Shown here: piece after piece, positions 1 to 5,899 of the stretch
Layout of the letters: every line of letters begins with the position of its first letter
How positions within the stretch are numbered: the stretch's first letter is position 1
Source of the DNA: CAZQLE01 sp964593905
GTDB lineage: Bacteria; Chloroflexota; Anaerolineae; Anaerolineales; Anaerolineaceae
NCBI GenBank assembly: GCA_964593905.1
Contig: CAZQLE010000168.1
Span: 1-8,784, forward strand
Reading direction: 5' to 3'
Length of the DNA stretch: 8,784 nt
Notes under the pieces: generated by a model
Database searches by the model: none
The model's input: only the letters and a program-made list of their open reading frames with translations
Told to the model about the DNA's origin: nothing
Made by a program: the position numbers and the translations under genes

Positions 1-971
1 TTGCACTGCGCTATAAAAAGATGCTTGAACGTGCCGGCTTTACCACCGGCCGGCTGGCATTATATGGTCAGGTTGAAGCGGGTTATGGCTATGGCATATT
101 TTCGATGCTTAAAGAACTACTGCCTGATGTTGAGCTGGTTGGGACTCAGACCAGCGACCTGATGCTTTCGGCGATGATGACGAAAGATGAAACTGAAATT
201 GCGCGTATCCGAAAGATGGGACAGATTGTCACCACTGTGGTGGGAAAGATCGCCGATTATCTGACCTCTTGCAAAGTTAACCCTGAAGAAGTCTTGCTGG
301 ATGAGGATGGCACACCTGTGACGGTGGGCAAGGTGAAAAGCAAAATTAACCTGCTTTTGGCCGAGCGGGGAGCCGAAAACCCGGAAGGGACCATCTTTGC
401 CATTGGCCGCGATGCGGGTGTGCCGCACAGCTCGGGCAAGGATGGCGATGTAATTTGTTTGGGCAAGACGATCGTGTATGATTTCTTCCCGTGTGAGATG
501 GGCGGCGGATATTTTTATGATTTCACCCGCACCTGGAGCCTGGGGTACGCAACCAGCGAGAGCCTGAAAGTGTATGCGGATGTTCTGGAAGTTTATCAGC
601 GCATTGTGGCTGAATTAAAGGTCAATGCACCATTTAAGCATTACCAGCAGCGCACCTGCGAGATTTTTGAAGCACAGGGTCACCCGACCATTATGAAGCA
701 ACCGGATAGCGAAGAGGGATATATTCACTCGTTGGGGCATGGTCTGGGGCTGCGGGTGCATGAGAAGCCCTTCTCGGGCATTTCTGCCGGCGCTGATGAG
801 GTGCTTGCACCGGGTTGTGTGTTTACCATTGAACCGGGATTGTATTACCCGAGCCGTGGAATGGGGGTGCGCATCGAAGATACCTGGTTTGTGACACCCG
901 ATGGCCGGTTTGAGATCCTGGCAGATTACCCTAAAGATTTTGTGTTGAAAATGAAATACTGGTCTGCATAA
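1..971 (+). CDS. M24 family metallopeptidase, Xaa-Pro aminopeptidase/prolidase type (5' end cut by window)
   Basis: Cytoplasmic dinuclear-metal peptidase expected to remove residues next to proline from peptides. The frame is open from the window edge (first full codon at base 3) through the ATG at 21, so that ATG is internal and the N-terminal creatinase-like domain is mostly missing. Counting from the ATG at 21, the five M24 metal ligands are all visible: D154 (in YDFFP), D167 (in YDFTRTW), H240 (in LGHGLGLRVHE), E271 (in FTIEPGLYYP) and E286 (in VRIEDTW). The pita-bread catalytic domain is therefore complete and should be active. The stop is TAA at 969-971. tsaD follows after a short gap on the same strand. 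Substrate specificity (PepP, PepQ or another M24B member) cannot be settled from this part. Confidence 0.9.
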   Translation, partial: ALRYKKMLERAGFTTGRLALYGQVEAGYGYGIFSMLKELLPDVELVGTQTSDLMLSAMMTKDETEIARIRKMGQIVTTVVGKIADYLTSCKVNPEEVLLDEDGTPVTVGKVKSKINLLLAERGAENPEGTIFAIGRDAGVPHSSGKDGDVICLGKTIVYDFFPCEMGGGYFYDFTRTWSLGYATSESLKVYADVLEVYQRIVAELKVNAPFKHYQQRTCEIFEAQGHPTIMKQPDSEEGYIHSLGHGLGLRVHEKPFSGISAGADEVLAPGCVFTIEPGLYYPSRGMGVRIEDTWFVTPDGRFEILADYPKDFVLKMKYWSA

Positions 972-989
972 CCCGATGGTTGGCGCGTG

Positions 990-1019
990 TTGGAAAATTT
1001 GCGCTGATTTTGTTATAAA
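990..1019 (+). promoter_or_regulatory. Possible sigma-70 promoter for tsaD
   Basis: TTGGAA at 990-995 (4 of 6 to the -35 consensus) and TATAAA at 1014-1019 (5 of 6 to the -10 consensus) are 18 bases apart. Transcription would begin near 1026, upstream of the preferred tsaD start at 1055 but downstream of the ATG codons at 1019 and 1022. This supports the later start. Judged by eye only. Confidence 0.4.
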
Positions 1020-1054
1020 TGATGAAAATGAAAGAACAAATAATGGAGTTGGAT

Positions 1055-2092
1055 ATGAGCGGAGCGAATTTATCTGCCGGGCGCGTTTTGGGAATTGAAA
1101 GTTCTTGCGATGAAACGGCGGCGGCTGTGATTGAAAATGGCCGTGTGCTGCAAGCCAATGTGGTTGCTTCACAAATTGATATTCATAAACAATTTGGGGG
1201 AGTGTTTCCTGAGGTGGCTTCGCGGCAGCATATTCGCTCGATTTATCCCGTGGTTGAACAAACCTTGCAGCAAGCGCATCTCAGCCTGAGCGATATTGAT
1301 GCAATTGCGGTGACCCGTGGGCCGGGTCTGGCCGGGTCATTGGTGGTTGGGCTGAACGCTGCCAAGGGGCTTTCATTGGCCTCAGGCATTCCACTGGTGG
1401 GGGTAAACCACCTGGAGGGACATATTTATTCAGCCTGGGTCTACCCGGCTGATACGGCGAACCCGCCGGCGGCGCCGGAATTTCCATTGATTGCCTTGCT
1501 GGTTTCGGGCGGACATTCTGAATTGAACCTGATGACCGATCATTTGCATTACCAGCGTCTGGGTGCCACACTGGATGACGCGGCGGGAGAGGCTTTTGAT
1601 AAGGTTGCGCGTTTGTTGAACCTGCCCTACCCGGGCGGGCCGTCGATCCAAAAGGCGAGCGCCAACGGAAACCCGAACGCGTTTTCGTTTCCGCGGGCGC
1701 GACTGGAAGGAACCTGGAATTTCTCGTTTAGCGGATTAAAGACGGCTGTGCTGCGTACTGTGCGGCAATATCAAGAAGAAAACAAGCCGCTGCCGGTGGA
1801 AGATCTGGCGGCCAGTTTTCAGGCGGCTGTGGTGGATGTGCTGTTAACCAAAACGATCCAGGCTGCGCGGTCTTACAAGGCGAAGCAAATTCTGGTGGCA
1901 GGCGGGGTGTCGGCCAACAAGGCGCTGCGCGAGGCTTTTGTGGGCCAGAAAGAATTTCCGGTGCATATTCCCCCGCTCTCGCTGTGTACCGATAACGCGG
2001 CCATGATTGCTGCTGCCGGTTATTTTCGTTATGTGGGTGGGCAGAGAGATTCGCTGGACCTGGATGTCTTGCCGACCTGGCCGCTTTCGTAA
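1055..2092 (+). CDS. tsaD: tRNA N6-adenosine threonylcarbamoyltransferase TsaD
   Basis: Catalytic subunit of the bacterial t6A complex (with TsaB and TsaE), transferring the threonylcarbamoyl group from TC-AMP to A37 of tRNAs that read ANN codons; cytoplasmic and usually essential. The chosen start gives 345 residues, close to the roughly 340 of the family. It is preceded by GGAG at 1045-1048 with a 6-base spacer, while the in-frame ATGs at 1019-1043 lack a comparable site. ASKHA-fold motifs are all present: GIESSCDETAAAV near the N-terminus, metal ligands H119 and H123 in NHLEGH, SGGHSEL, DDAAGEAFDKVARLL followed by YPGGP, FSFSGLKTAV, VAGGVSANKALR, and D313 in CTDNAAM as third metal ligand. 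Stop is TAA at 2090-2092. No sign of damage. Confidence 0.97.
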   Translation: MSGANLSAGRVLGIESSCDETAAAVIENGRVLQANVVASQIDIHKQFGGVFPEVASRQHIRSIYPVVEQTLQQAHLSLSDIDAIAVTRGPGLAGSLVVGLNAAKGLSLASGIPLVGVNHLEGHIYSAWVYPADTANPPAAPEFPLIALLVSGGHSELNLMTDHLHYQRLGATLDDAAGEAFDKVARLLNLPYPGGPSIQKASANGNPNAFSFPRARLEGTWNFSFSGLKTAVLRTVRQYQEENKPLPVEDLAASFQAAVVDVLLTKTIQAARSYKAKQILVAGGVSANKALREAFVGQKEFPVHIPPLSLCTDNAAMIAAAGYFRYVGGQRDSLDLDVLPTWPLS

Positions 2093-2116
2093 AGGATTGT
2101 CCATTAAATGGCTGAC

Positions 2117-2161
2117 ATGTGGGATAGGGCCGACGTTTTTCAGCGCGACCTTATCCCACAT
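2117..2161 (+). terminator. Long hairpin between tsaD and the sigma factor gene
   Basis: Arms 2117-2129 (ATGTGGGATAGGG) and 2149-2161 (CCTTATCCCACAT) pair over 13 positions with a single G-U, around a 19-base loop. It lies 24 bases after the tsaD stop and 67 bases before the sigma start. No run of T follows on either strand, so a classical intrinsic terminator is not assured; it could instead be an RNA stability or regulatory structure. A small palindrome CCATTAAATGG at 2101-2111 lies just upstream. Confidence 0.5.
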
Positions 2162-2228
2162 CTTGTATGGCGGGCCGGTTGGGACAGGGCCTTTCTGTGT
2201 GTAACCAAAACTGCGAAGGTGCATCTAA

Positions 2229-2846
2229 ATGATAGAACCTGAAAACGAAGACGCGATCGATATTGAAGAATTGCAAAAAGGCAGCCGGGTAGAATTTGCC
2301 AGACTGGTTGACAGGTTCTCGGGAAATATTTTCCGTCTTGGGCTGCGTATTACCGGCAGCGAGCAGGACGCCGAAGATATTTTGCAGGAGACATTTATTA
2401 AGGCCATGCGTGGAATCGGCCAGTTTGAGGGCCGCAGCAGTCTGACGACCTGGCTGTACCGAATTGCCACCAACGAAGCTTTGATGTTGATTCGAAAACG
2501 CCGGCCGGAATTGCAACAAGTTGTTTTGACGGACGAAAGCGACGATGAGAACGATCTTCATCCGACCCTGATTAAAGACTGGTGCTGTCTGCCAGAGACG
2601 GAATTTGAGGATAGCGAAGCGAGAAAATTTTTGAATCAGGCTGTAAATCGGCTTCCAGAAAATTACCGGCTGGTCTTCATCTTGCGTGATATTCAGGGTT
2701 TTTCGGTTCGTGAGACCGCAGAGACGTTGGAGATCTCAGAAACCAATGTGAAACAACGTCTTTTGCGTGCCAGGTTAAAACTTCGCGAAGACCTGTCGGG
2801 GTATTTCGCCGAGCGAGTGTTGGGGAGCGATAGTGATGAACGGTGA
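2229..2846 (+). CDS. ECF-type RNA polymerase sigma factor (sigma-70 family)
   Basis: Directs RNA polymerase to a small regulon in response to a signal relayed by its anti-sigma partner. 205 residues, normal for the group. Region 2 spans about residues 20-93, with the core-binding segment EQDAEDILQETFIKAMRGI and the -10 recognition helix around FEGRSSLTTWLYRIATNEA. An acidic linker covers about 95-130. Region 4 covers about 136-190, with LPENYRLVFILRDIQGFS and the helix-turn-helix ETAETLEISETNVKQRL. There is no region 1 or 3, as expected for ECF factors. Two adjacent cysteines (C119, C120) lie in the linker. AAGGTG at 2216-2221 serves as ribosome site. The gene ends in TGA and overlaps the next gene by 11 bases, which is typical of a sigma/anti-sigma pair. 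It resembles the RpoE/SigR/SigW type; the exact ECF group is not assigned. Confidence 0.95.
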   Translation: MIEPENEDAIDIEELQKGSRVEFARLVDRFSGNIFRLGLRITGSEQDAEDILQETFIKAMRGIGQFEGRSSLTTWLYRIATNEALMLIRKRRPELQQVVLTDESDDENDLHPTLIKDWCCLPETEFEDSEARKFLNQAVNRLPENYRLVFILRDIQGFSVRETAETLEISETNVKQRLLRARLKLREDLSGYFAERVLGSDSDER

Positions 2847-3105
2847 TGGACATTGCAAGGATTTGTTAAAAACTATATCTGATTATTTGGATGGCGATAT
2901 CAGCGCCGAAGTTTGTGCCGAGTTGGAAAAGCACCTGGCGGAATGCGAAAATTGTACTGTGGTGGTAAATACCCTGAAAAAAACAATTGAACTGTATCAT
3001 TCAGAACCGGAGTCGGAGGATCTTCCGCAGGGGGTGCGCGACCGCCTGTTTGTGCGGTTGGATTTGGATGATTTTTCGAGAGTCGAACCCAAAACAGCAG
3101 GGTAA
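2836..3105 (+). CDS. Soluble zinc-binding anti-sigma factor (ZAS domain, RsrA-like cysteine spacing)
   Basis: Probable inhibitor of the preceding sigma factor. The ATG at 2836 is preferred: GGAG at 2824-2827 lies 8 bases before it; the GTG at 2833 is the alternative and adds one residue. At 89 residues it is only a ZAS domain with an acidic tail and has no transmembrane segment, so it should sense a cytoplasmic signal. Putative zinc ligands are C7, H33, C37 and C40, in HLAECENC and upstream, i.e. C-x25-H-x3-C-x2-C. This spacing matches that recalled for Streptomyces RsrA, which releases SigR when its cysteines become disulfide bonded. An additional cysteine is at C27. The overlap with the sigma gene implies translational coupling. 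The redox role is inferred from spacing and from the thiol enzymes immediately downstream. Confidence 0.88.
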   Translation: MNGDGHCKDLLKTISDYLDGDISAEVCAELEKHLAECENCTVVVNTLKKTIELYHSEPESEDLPQGVRDRLFVRLDLDDFSRVEPKTAG

Positions 3106-3143
3106 GAATCGTTTTTGACCACGTTAAGCCAGTGAGGTAACCA

Positions 3144-3815
3144 ATGCCCGCATTGTTGGATGACAGAATCAAAGCACAGCTTTCTGAGATGTTTGCGAAA
3201 TTGAAGCATCCAGTTAACCTGGTTTTTTTTGGCAGTGAAGAAAACTGTGATTATTGCGCAGATACCCTGCGCCTTCTGGAAGAAGTGACCGGTCTTTCGG
3301 CGCTGCTCCATCTGGAAATTCTGGATATCCGGCGGGATGGCGCGCGCGCTGCGACGCTTGGGGTGGATAAAACACCTGGGATTGTGATTGCAGGTCTGGA
3401 TGGCGATCGGGTGATCGATTATGGCATCCGGTATGCGGGCATTCCGGCTGGCAGCGAGTTTACCTCGTTGATTCGGGATATCTTAATGGTGTCTGCCAGA
3501 GATTCGGGTTTATCGGCCGAGACCAAAAAATATCTGGCCGGGTTAAAAGACCCGATCCACCTCGAGGTTTTTGTCACACCCACCTGACCCTACTGCCCGC
3601 AAGCCGTGGTGCTTGCTCATCAACTGGCTTTTGAGAGCGCTTTTGTGACCGCTGAAATGATTGAGGCGACAGAATTTAATGCGCTCGCCATGCAAAACGG
3701 GGTCAGCGGCGTGCCGCATACGATTGTGAACCGCGGCGCCAGCGAATTAATCGGCGCAGCGCCAGAGCCTTATCTGGTTGCAAAAATCAAAGAAGCACTG
3801 CAACGCGTTATTTAG
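3144..3815 (+). CDS. Selenocysteine-containing protein disulfide oxidoreductase (glutaredoxin-like, two thioredoxin folds)
   Basis: Cytoplasmic thiol-disulfide oxidoreductase of the PDO family, with two thioredoxin-fold units. The frame has one internal TGA (3585-3587, codon 148) and otherwise runs open to TAG at 3813-3815; read through, it encodes 223 residues, close to the 226 recalled for Pyrococcus furiosus PDO. The N-terminal unit has active site C35-D-Y-C38 and a cis-proline segment KTPGIV. The C-terminal unit reads TPT-U-PYCPQAV, with the TGA replacing the nucleophilic Cys of CPYC, resolving C151, and cis-proline segment GVSGVPHT. Start: GAGG at 3134-3137, 6 bases before ATG. A SECIS-like hairpin follows the TGA. 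Conventional callers would split it into 3144-3587 and a fragment from 3606. A C-to-A nonsense mutation (TGC to TGA) or a base error is the alternative, but the intact downstream motifs and the hairpin favour selenocysteine. Confidence 0.88.
3585..3587 (+). other. In-frame TGA predicted to encode selenocysteine
   Basis: This codon 148 stands in the context VTPT-TGA-PYCPQAV, where the PDO family has Cys. The TGA is followed by CCC. TGA ends other genes in the window normally, so global reassignment of TGA is excluded. Recoding would require SelA, SelB, SelC (tRNA-Sec) and SelD elsewhere in the genome; none is visible here. Confidence 0.85.
3588..3616 (+). promoter_or_regulatory. Bacterial SECIS-like element
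   Basis: A perfect 6-bp stem GCAAGC (3599-3604) with GCTTGC (3611-3616) closes a 6-base loop CGTGGT (3605-3610). There are 17 bases between the TGA and the loop, within the range known for bacterial SECIS elements and the same as I count for E. coli fdhF. The loop has a G in its second position, as in the described bacterial consensus. It lies wholly inside the coding frame, as bacterial SECIS elements must. The bulged U in the fdhF stem is absent here, which is tolerated in many other bacterial elements. Confidence 0.78.
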
Positions 3816-3820
3816 GAGAG
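3814..3820 (+). promoter_or_regulatory. Ribosome binding site of the OsmC gene overlapping the PDO stop codon
   Basis: AGGAGAG shares bases with the TAG stop at 3813-3815 and lies 3 bases before the ATG at 3824. A ribosome that finishes the PDO frame would stop exactly on this site, so OsmC translation is likely coupled to complete read-through of the TGA 230 bases upstream. Confidence 0.7.
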
Positions 3821-3823
3821 CAA

Positions 3824-4243
3824 ATGGATGCAACGATAACCTGGAAGGGGCGTTTAAGTTTTGATGGAACTGCCAACACGGGTTTTACAGTGCCGATGGG
3901 GGCAGAGACACTTGTTGGCGGAGATGAAGACGGGTTTCGTCCGATTGAGCTGTTTTTGGTTGGCCTGGGTGGATGCACGGCAATGGATGCAATCTCCATT
4001 CTGCGCAAGAAACAGCAGGATGTGACCGCGTTTGAGGTCAAAGTTCATGCGGAGCGTAAAACCGAGCACCCCAAGGTGTTTACCGATATCACGCTGGAAT
4101 ATATTGTCACCGGGCATGGGGTTGACCGTGTGGCCGTGGAGCGGGCGGTTGAACTTTCGGCAACAAAATATTGCCCGGCGCAAACCATGTTAAGCCAGGC
4201 GGCGCCGATTCACCACAGTATCACAATTCTGGAAGCTGAATAA
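3824..4243 (+). CDS. OsmC/YhfA family thiol protein
   Basis: 139 residues, similar in length to YhfA-type OsmC proteins. OsmC and Ohr proteins are dimeric cysteine peroxidases that reduce organic hydroperoxides; the YhfA branch is less well characterised. Both hallmark cysteines are present: C51 in VGLGGCTAMDAISIL at the start of the central helix, and C117 in SATKYCPAQTML. The N-terminal beta region contains RPIELFLVGLGGC, where P-x-E-L-F is typical of the family. Both cysteines are encoded by normal Cys codons, so this copy is not a selenoprotein even though OsmC selenoproteins are known. It starts 8 bases after the PDO stop, and is the last gene of the plus-strand cluster. A detoxifying partner that receives electrons from the upstream PDO is plausible but inferred. 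Confidence 0.93.
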   Translation: MDATITWKGRLSFDGTANTGFTVPMGAETLVGGDEDGFRPIELFLVGLGGCTAMDAISILRKKQQDVTAFEVKVHAERKTEHPKVFTDITLEYIVTGHGVDRVAVERAVELSATKYCPAQTMLSQAAPIHHSITILEAE

Positions 4244-4251
4244 CAGCGGGC

Positions 4252-4257
4252 TATAAT
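4252..4257 (+). promoter_or_regulatory. Isolated TATAAT box after the OsmC gene
   Basis: A perfect -10 consensus lies 8 bases after the osmC-like stop. With a 17-base spacer the -35 position would be CTGGAA (4229-4234), only 3 of 6 matches. No plus-strand gene follows; a transcript from here would end at the 4310-4340 hairpin after roughly 80 bases. May be fortuitous. Confidence 0.25.
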
Positions 4258-4309
4258 AAGATAAACCCTGACTTTGGCTCTTTGAACCGAAGTTAATGAA
4301 GGGAAAAGG

Positions 4310-4340
4310 GCGGAATGGGCAGCAAAAAAGCCCATTCCGC
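4310..4340. terminator. Probable bidirectional intrinsic terminator
   Basis: GCGGAATGGGC (4310-4320) and GCCCATTCCGC (4330-4340) form a perfect 11-bp stem with a 9-base loop AGCAAAAAA. TTT follows on the plus strand, and flanking A and G bases extend pairing weakly. On the minus strand the stem is followed by CCCTTTTCCC. It lies between the convergent OsmC and lipoprotein genes and can end transcription from both sides. Confidence 0.8.
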
Positions 4341-4511
4341 TTTCGATTCGGCCAGCAGCCAGAGAAGCGTTGCTGAAACTATCGATCCAGGCCATTTTTT
4401 TCCACCCAACGCGTGGTGATCGAGACGAACACGTATAACACGCCGGCTGCAATTCGCCCTGCGGGCGAGGTGAATTTCACGAATGATGATTTGATGTGTT
4501 ATTCAATCTGT
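4341..4511. other. Intergenic stretch without a supported gene
   Basis: Between the terminator hairpin and the 3' end of the minus-strand lipoprotein gene. It contains a short inverted repeat TCGCCC-TGC-GGGCGA at 4454-4468. On the minus strand, bases 4498 to 4379 form a 39-codon open frame ending in TAG, with no ATG and no ribosome site; it contains a hydrophobic run AAGVLYVFVSI and ends in WVEKNGLDR. This could be a decayed gene end or chance. No tRNA or other RNA gene was recognised. Confidence 0.4.
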
Positions 4512-5849
4512 TTATTGTGTCTGGTCGATGTTGCCCAGCTTCGTTTCTTCTCCGGCTTTGACCACGAAACTGATGGAATATGACCAAAGAGAGCTTTCAA
4601 TGCTTTTCTGAATAATTGAGTAATATCTTCCGGCAGGCAGATTCTGAAAAAGAATAGAACCATCGGAATTAATGGCTGCCAATTGGTGGAATGGTTGGTT
4701 GGAACACGGGGTTGTGTCGGAATAAATGATCGGCGGTGGAATCACGCAGATCTCCATTTGCTTGCCCGCGTTTTGCGCACCAAAATTGGCGCTGACCGAA
4801 CCAGGGGCTTTTTGCACCAGGGCAGGTAAGCTGGGGCCATCGCCCATGACGATAAGTCCGGAAGCCGAATTGGCGAAGATATCGGCGGTATCCGTATGAT
4901 AGACCACCCAGGTTGAGCCATCGTAGACGCTTAAGCCGTGTTCCGTAGCGACCCACAAACGACCTCGCCGATCGAATTGCATTGCAGTGATATTATTAGC
5001 TTCTGCCTCGCCTTTTAGCACTTGAATGATTTGGTTGGTCTTTGGATCTAATTTATAGATGTCCGTCGAGGTCGCAATCCAGATTTGATCATCAAGGCTC
5101 ACGATGACACCGTAAACATATTGGTTGATCCCATTCACGGTTAACCACCGGGCGCCGTCGTACTTGATCAGACCGGTCACTGTGCCAGCCCAAACGGTTC
5201 CGCTAGAATCGACAGCAAGCTCATTCAGCCCCCAAGAATAGCTGGATAATTCGCCGTTGAAATCGTTGCCCTTTTCGAAAGACTGCCATTGGTTGCCGTC
5301 AAAGGAGGCAATCCGCTTACCTGTTGCCAGCCAGACGACACCATTGGGAGCAACCGCAAAGCCAGTCCTTTCTTCGGTACCGCTGAATACTTTGGTGGGA
5401 GAAATCCATTTAGAACCGTCGTAGTGGCTGATGTTGCCCAGTGTCGAGGAAACCCAAAGCTCGGATCTGGGACCGCATGCGATAATATCTCCTTCTACAA
5501 TATATGGCCTTTCTGGCACCCAGATGGAAGACTCATGTCTCACAGCCAGGATGCCGTTTCGGCCGCCTAGATAGGTGCGTCCATCGGCGCAGTGAGTGAA
5601 AACACCCAGATCTTTTACAGTCCAATTTTCATCCTGCAGATAGATATGCCATCCATCCCGATCCAGACATGTTAAAGCACGGCCGCCTGCTTTATGGAAA
5701 AAGCAGGCGGTATTTGAATCTTCAAGAAAGTTAGGCTGAAGCGTAACTGGGAGTGGCGTAGGCAGAGTGGGCGCAGCAGGCCTGCAAGCGGGCAGGCATA
5801 ATTGTAAGGCCAGGACAATGATTATGCCTAACGATCTGGATAATTTCAT
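4512..5849 (-). CDS. Putative lipoprotein with two-component-regulator-type beta-propeller repeats
   Basis: Predicted secreted lipoprotein of 445 residues. The ATG at 5849 is chosen over one 17 codons upstream because it begins a clean lipoprotein signal (KLSR, then a hydrophobic stretch, then LPAC with C22 as lipidated residue) and has GGGGG at 5856-5860 upstream. A proline-rich linker (about 24-40) follows. Residues about 90-320 contain repeated units of the Reg_prop kind, each with W-[VIL]-[AS]-[TS] then YDG-x-x-W: around 131-148, 172-188, 219-235, 256-268 and 298-314. These build a beta-propeller, as in sensor domains of hybrid two-component systems, yet no kinase or output domain is attached. 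The last ~80 residues (DGSILFQNLPAGRYY) resemble a small beta-sandwich such as carboxypeptidase-regulatory or prealbumin-like domains. Function unknown; ligand binding or an envelope scaffold is a guess. Confidence 0.85.
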   Translation of the reverse strand: MKLSRSLGIIIVLALQLCLPACRPAAPTLPTPLPVTLQPNFLEDSNTACFFHKAGGRALTCLDRDGWHIYLQDENWTVKDLGVFTHCADGRTYLGGRNGILAVRHESSIWVPERPYIVEGDIIACGPRSELWVSSTLGNISHYDGSKWISPTKVFSGTEERTGFAVAPNGVVWLATGKRIASFDGNQWQSFEKGNDFNGELSSYSWGLNELAVDSSGTVWAGTVTGLIKYDGARWLTVNGINQYVYGVIVSLDDQIWIATSTDIYKLDPKTNQIIQVLKGEAEANNITAMQFDRRGRLWVATEHGLSVYDGSTWVVYHTDTADIFANSASGLIVMGDGPSLPALVQKAPGSVSANFGAQNAGKQMEICVIPPPIIYSDTTPCSNQPFHQLAAINSDGSILFQNLPAGRYYSIIQKSIESSLWSYSISFVVKAGEETKLGNIDQTQ

Positions 5850-5899
5850 AACGAACCCCCATCTTGCTACTGCAACTCGTGGGAACGAAATACAAATCA

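Noticed and set aside
1019..1054. TsaD start at ATG 1019 or 1022
   Set aside because: Adds 12 residues not usual for the family, lacks a ribosome site, and would overlap the likely -10 box; ATG 1055 has GGAG at good spacing.
615..1172. 185-residue minus-strand frame antisense to the M24 gene and tsaD
   Set aside because: Overlaps two well-supported genes and has low-complexity, non-protein-like composition; a shadow frame.
2179..2207. Promoter for the sigma gene (TTGGGA, 17 bases, TAACCA, or an ECF-like GGGAC element)
   Set aside because: The -10 matches only 2 of 6, and the ECF-like GGGAC has no convincing -10 partner; too weak to list as a feature.
3144..3587. PDO as a nonsense-mutated pseudogene
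   Set aside because: Only one stop, exactly at the catalytic Cys codon, with an intact downstream frame and a SECIS-like hairpin; random decay would not be expected to give this combination. It remains the main alternative.
3606..3815. Separate 69-residue gene starting with GTG after the TGA
   Set aside because: It is the same frame as 3144-3587 and begins in the middle of the thioredoxin motif; the resolving Cys at 3594-3596 lies before its GTG, and no ribosome site precedes it. It is the C-terminal half of the selenoprotein.
4210..4452. 80-residue minus-strand reading frame across the terminator
   Set aside because: It translates the terminator hairpin and overlaps the 3' end of the OsmC-like gene; no ribosome site or recognisable motif.
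4379..4498. 39-codon minus-strand open frame with a hydrophobic stretch
   Set aside because: No ATG or ribosome site, bounded by stops and too short to identify; mentioned only as a possible gene remnant.
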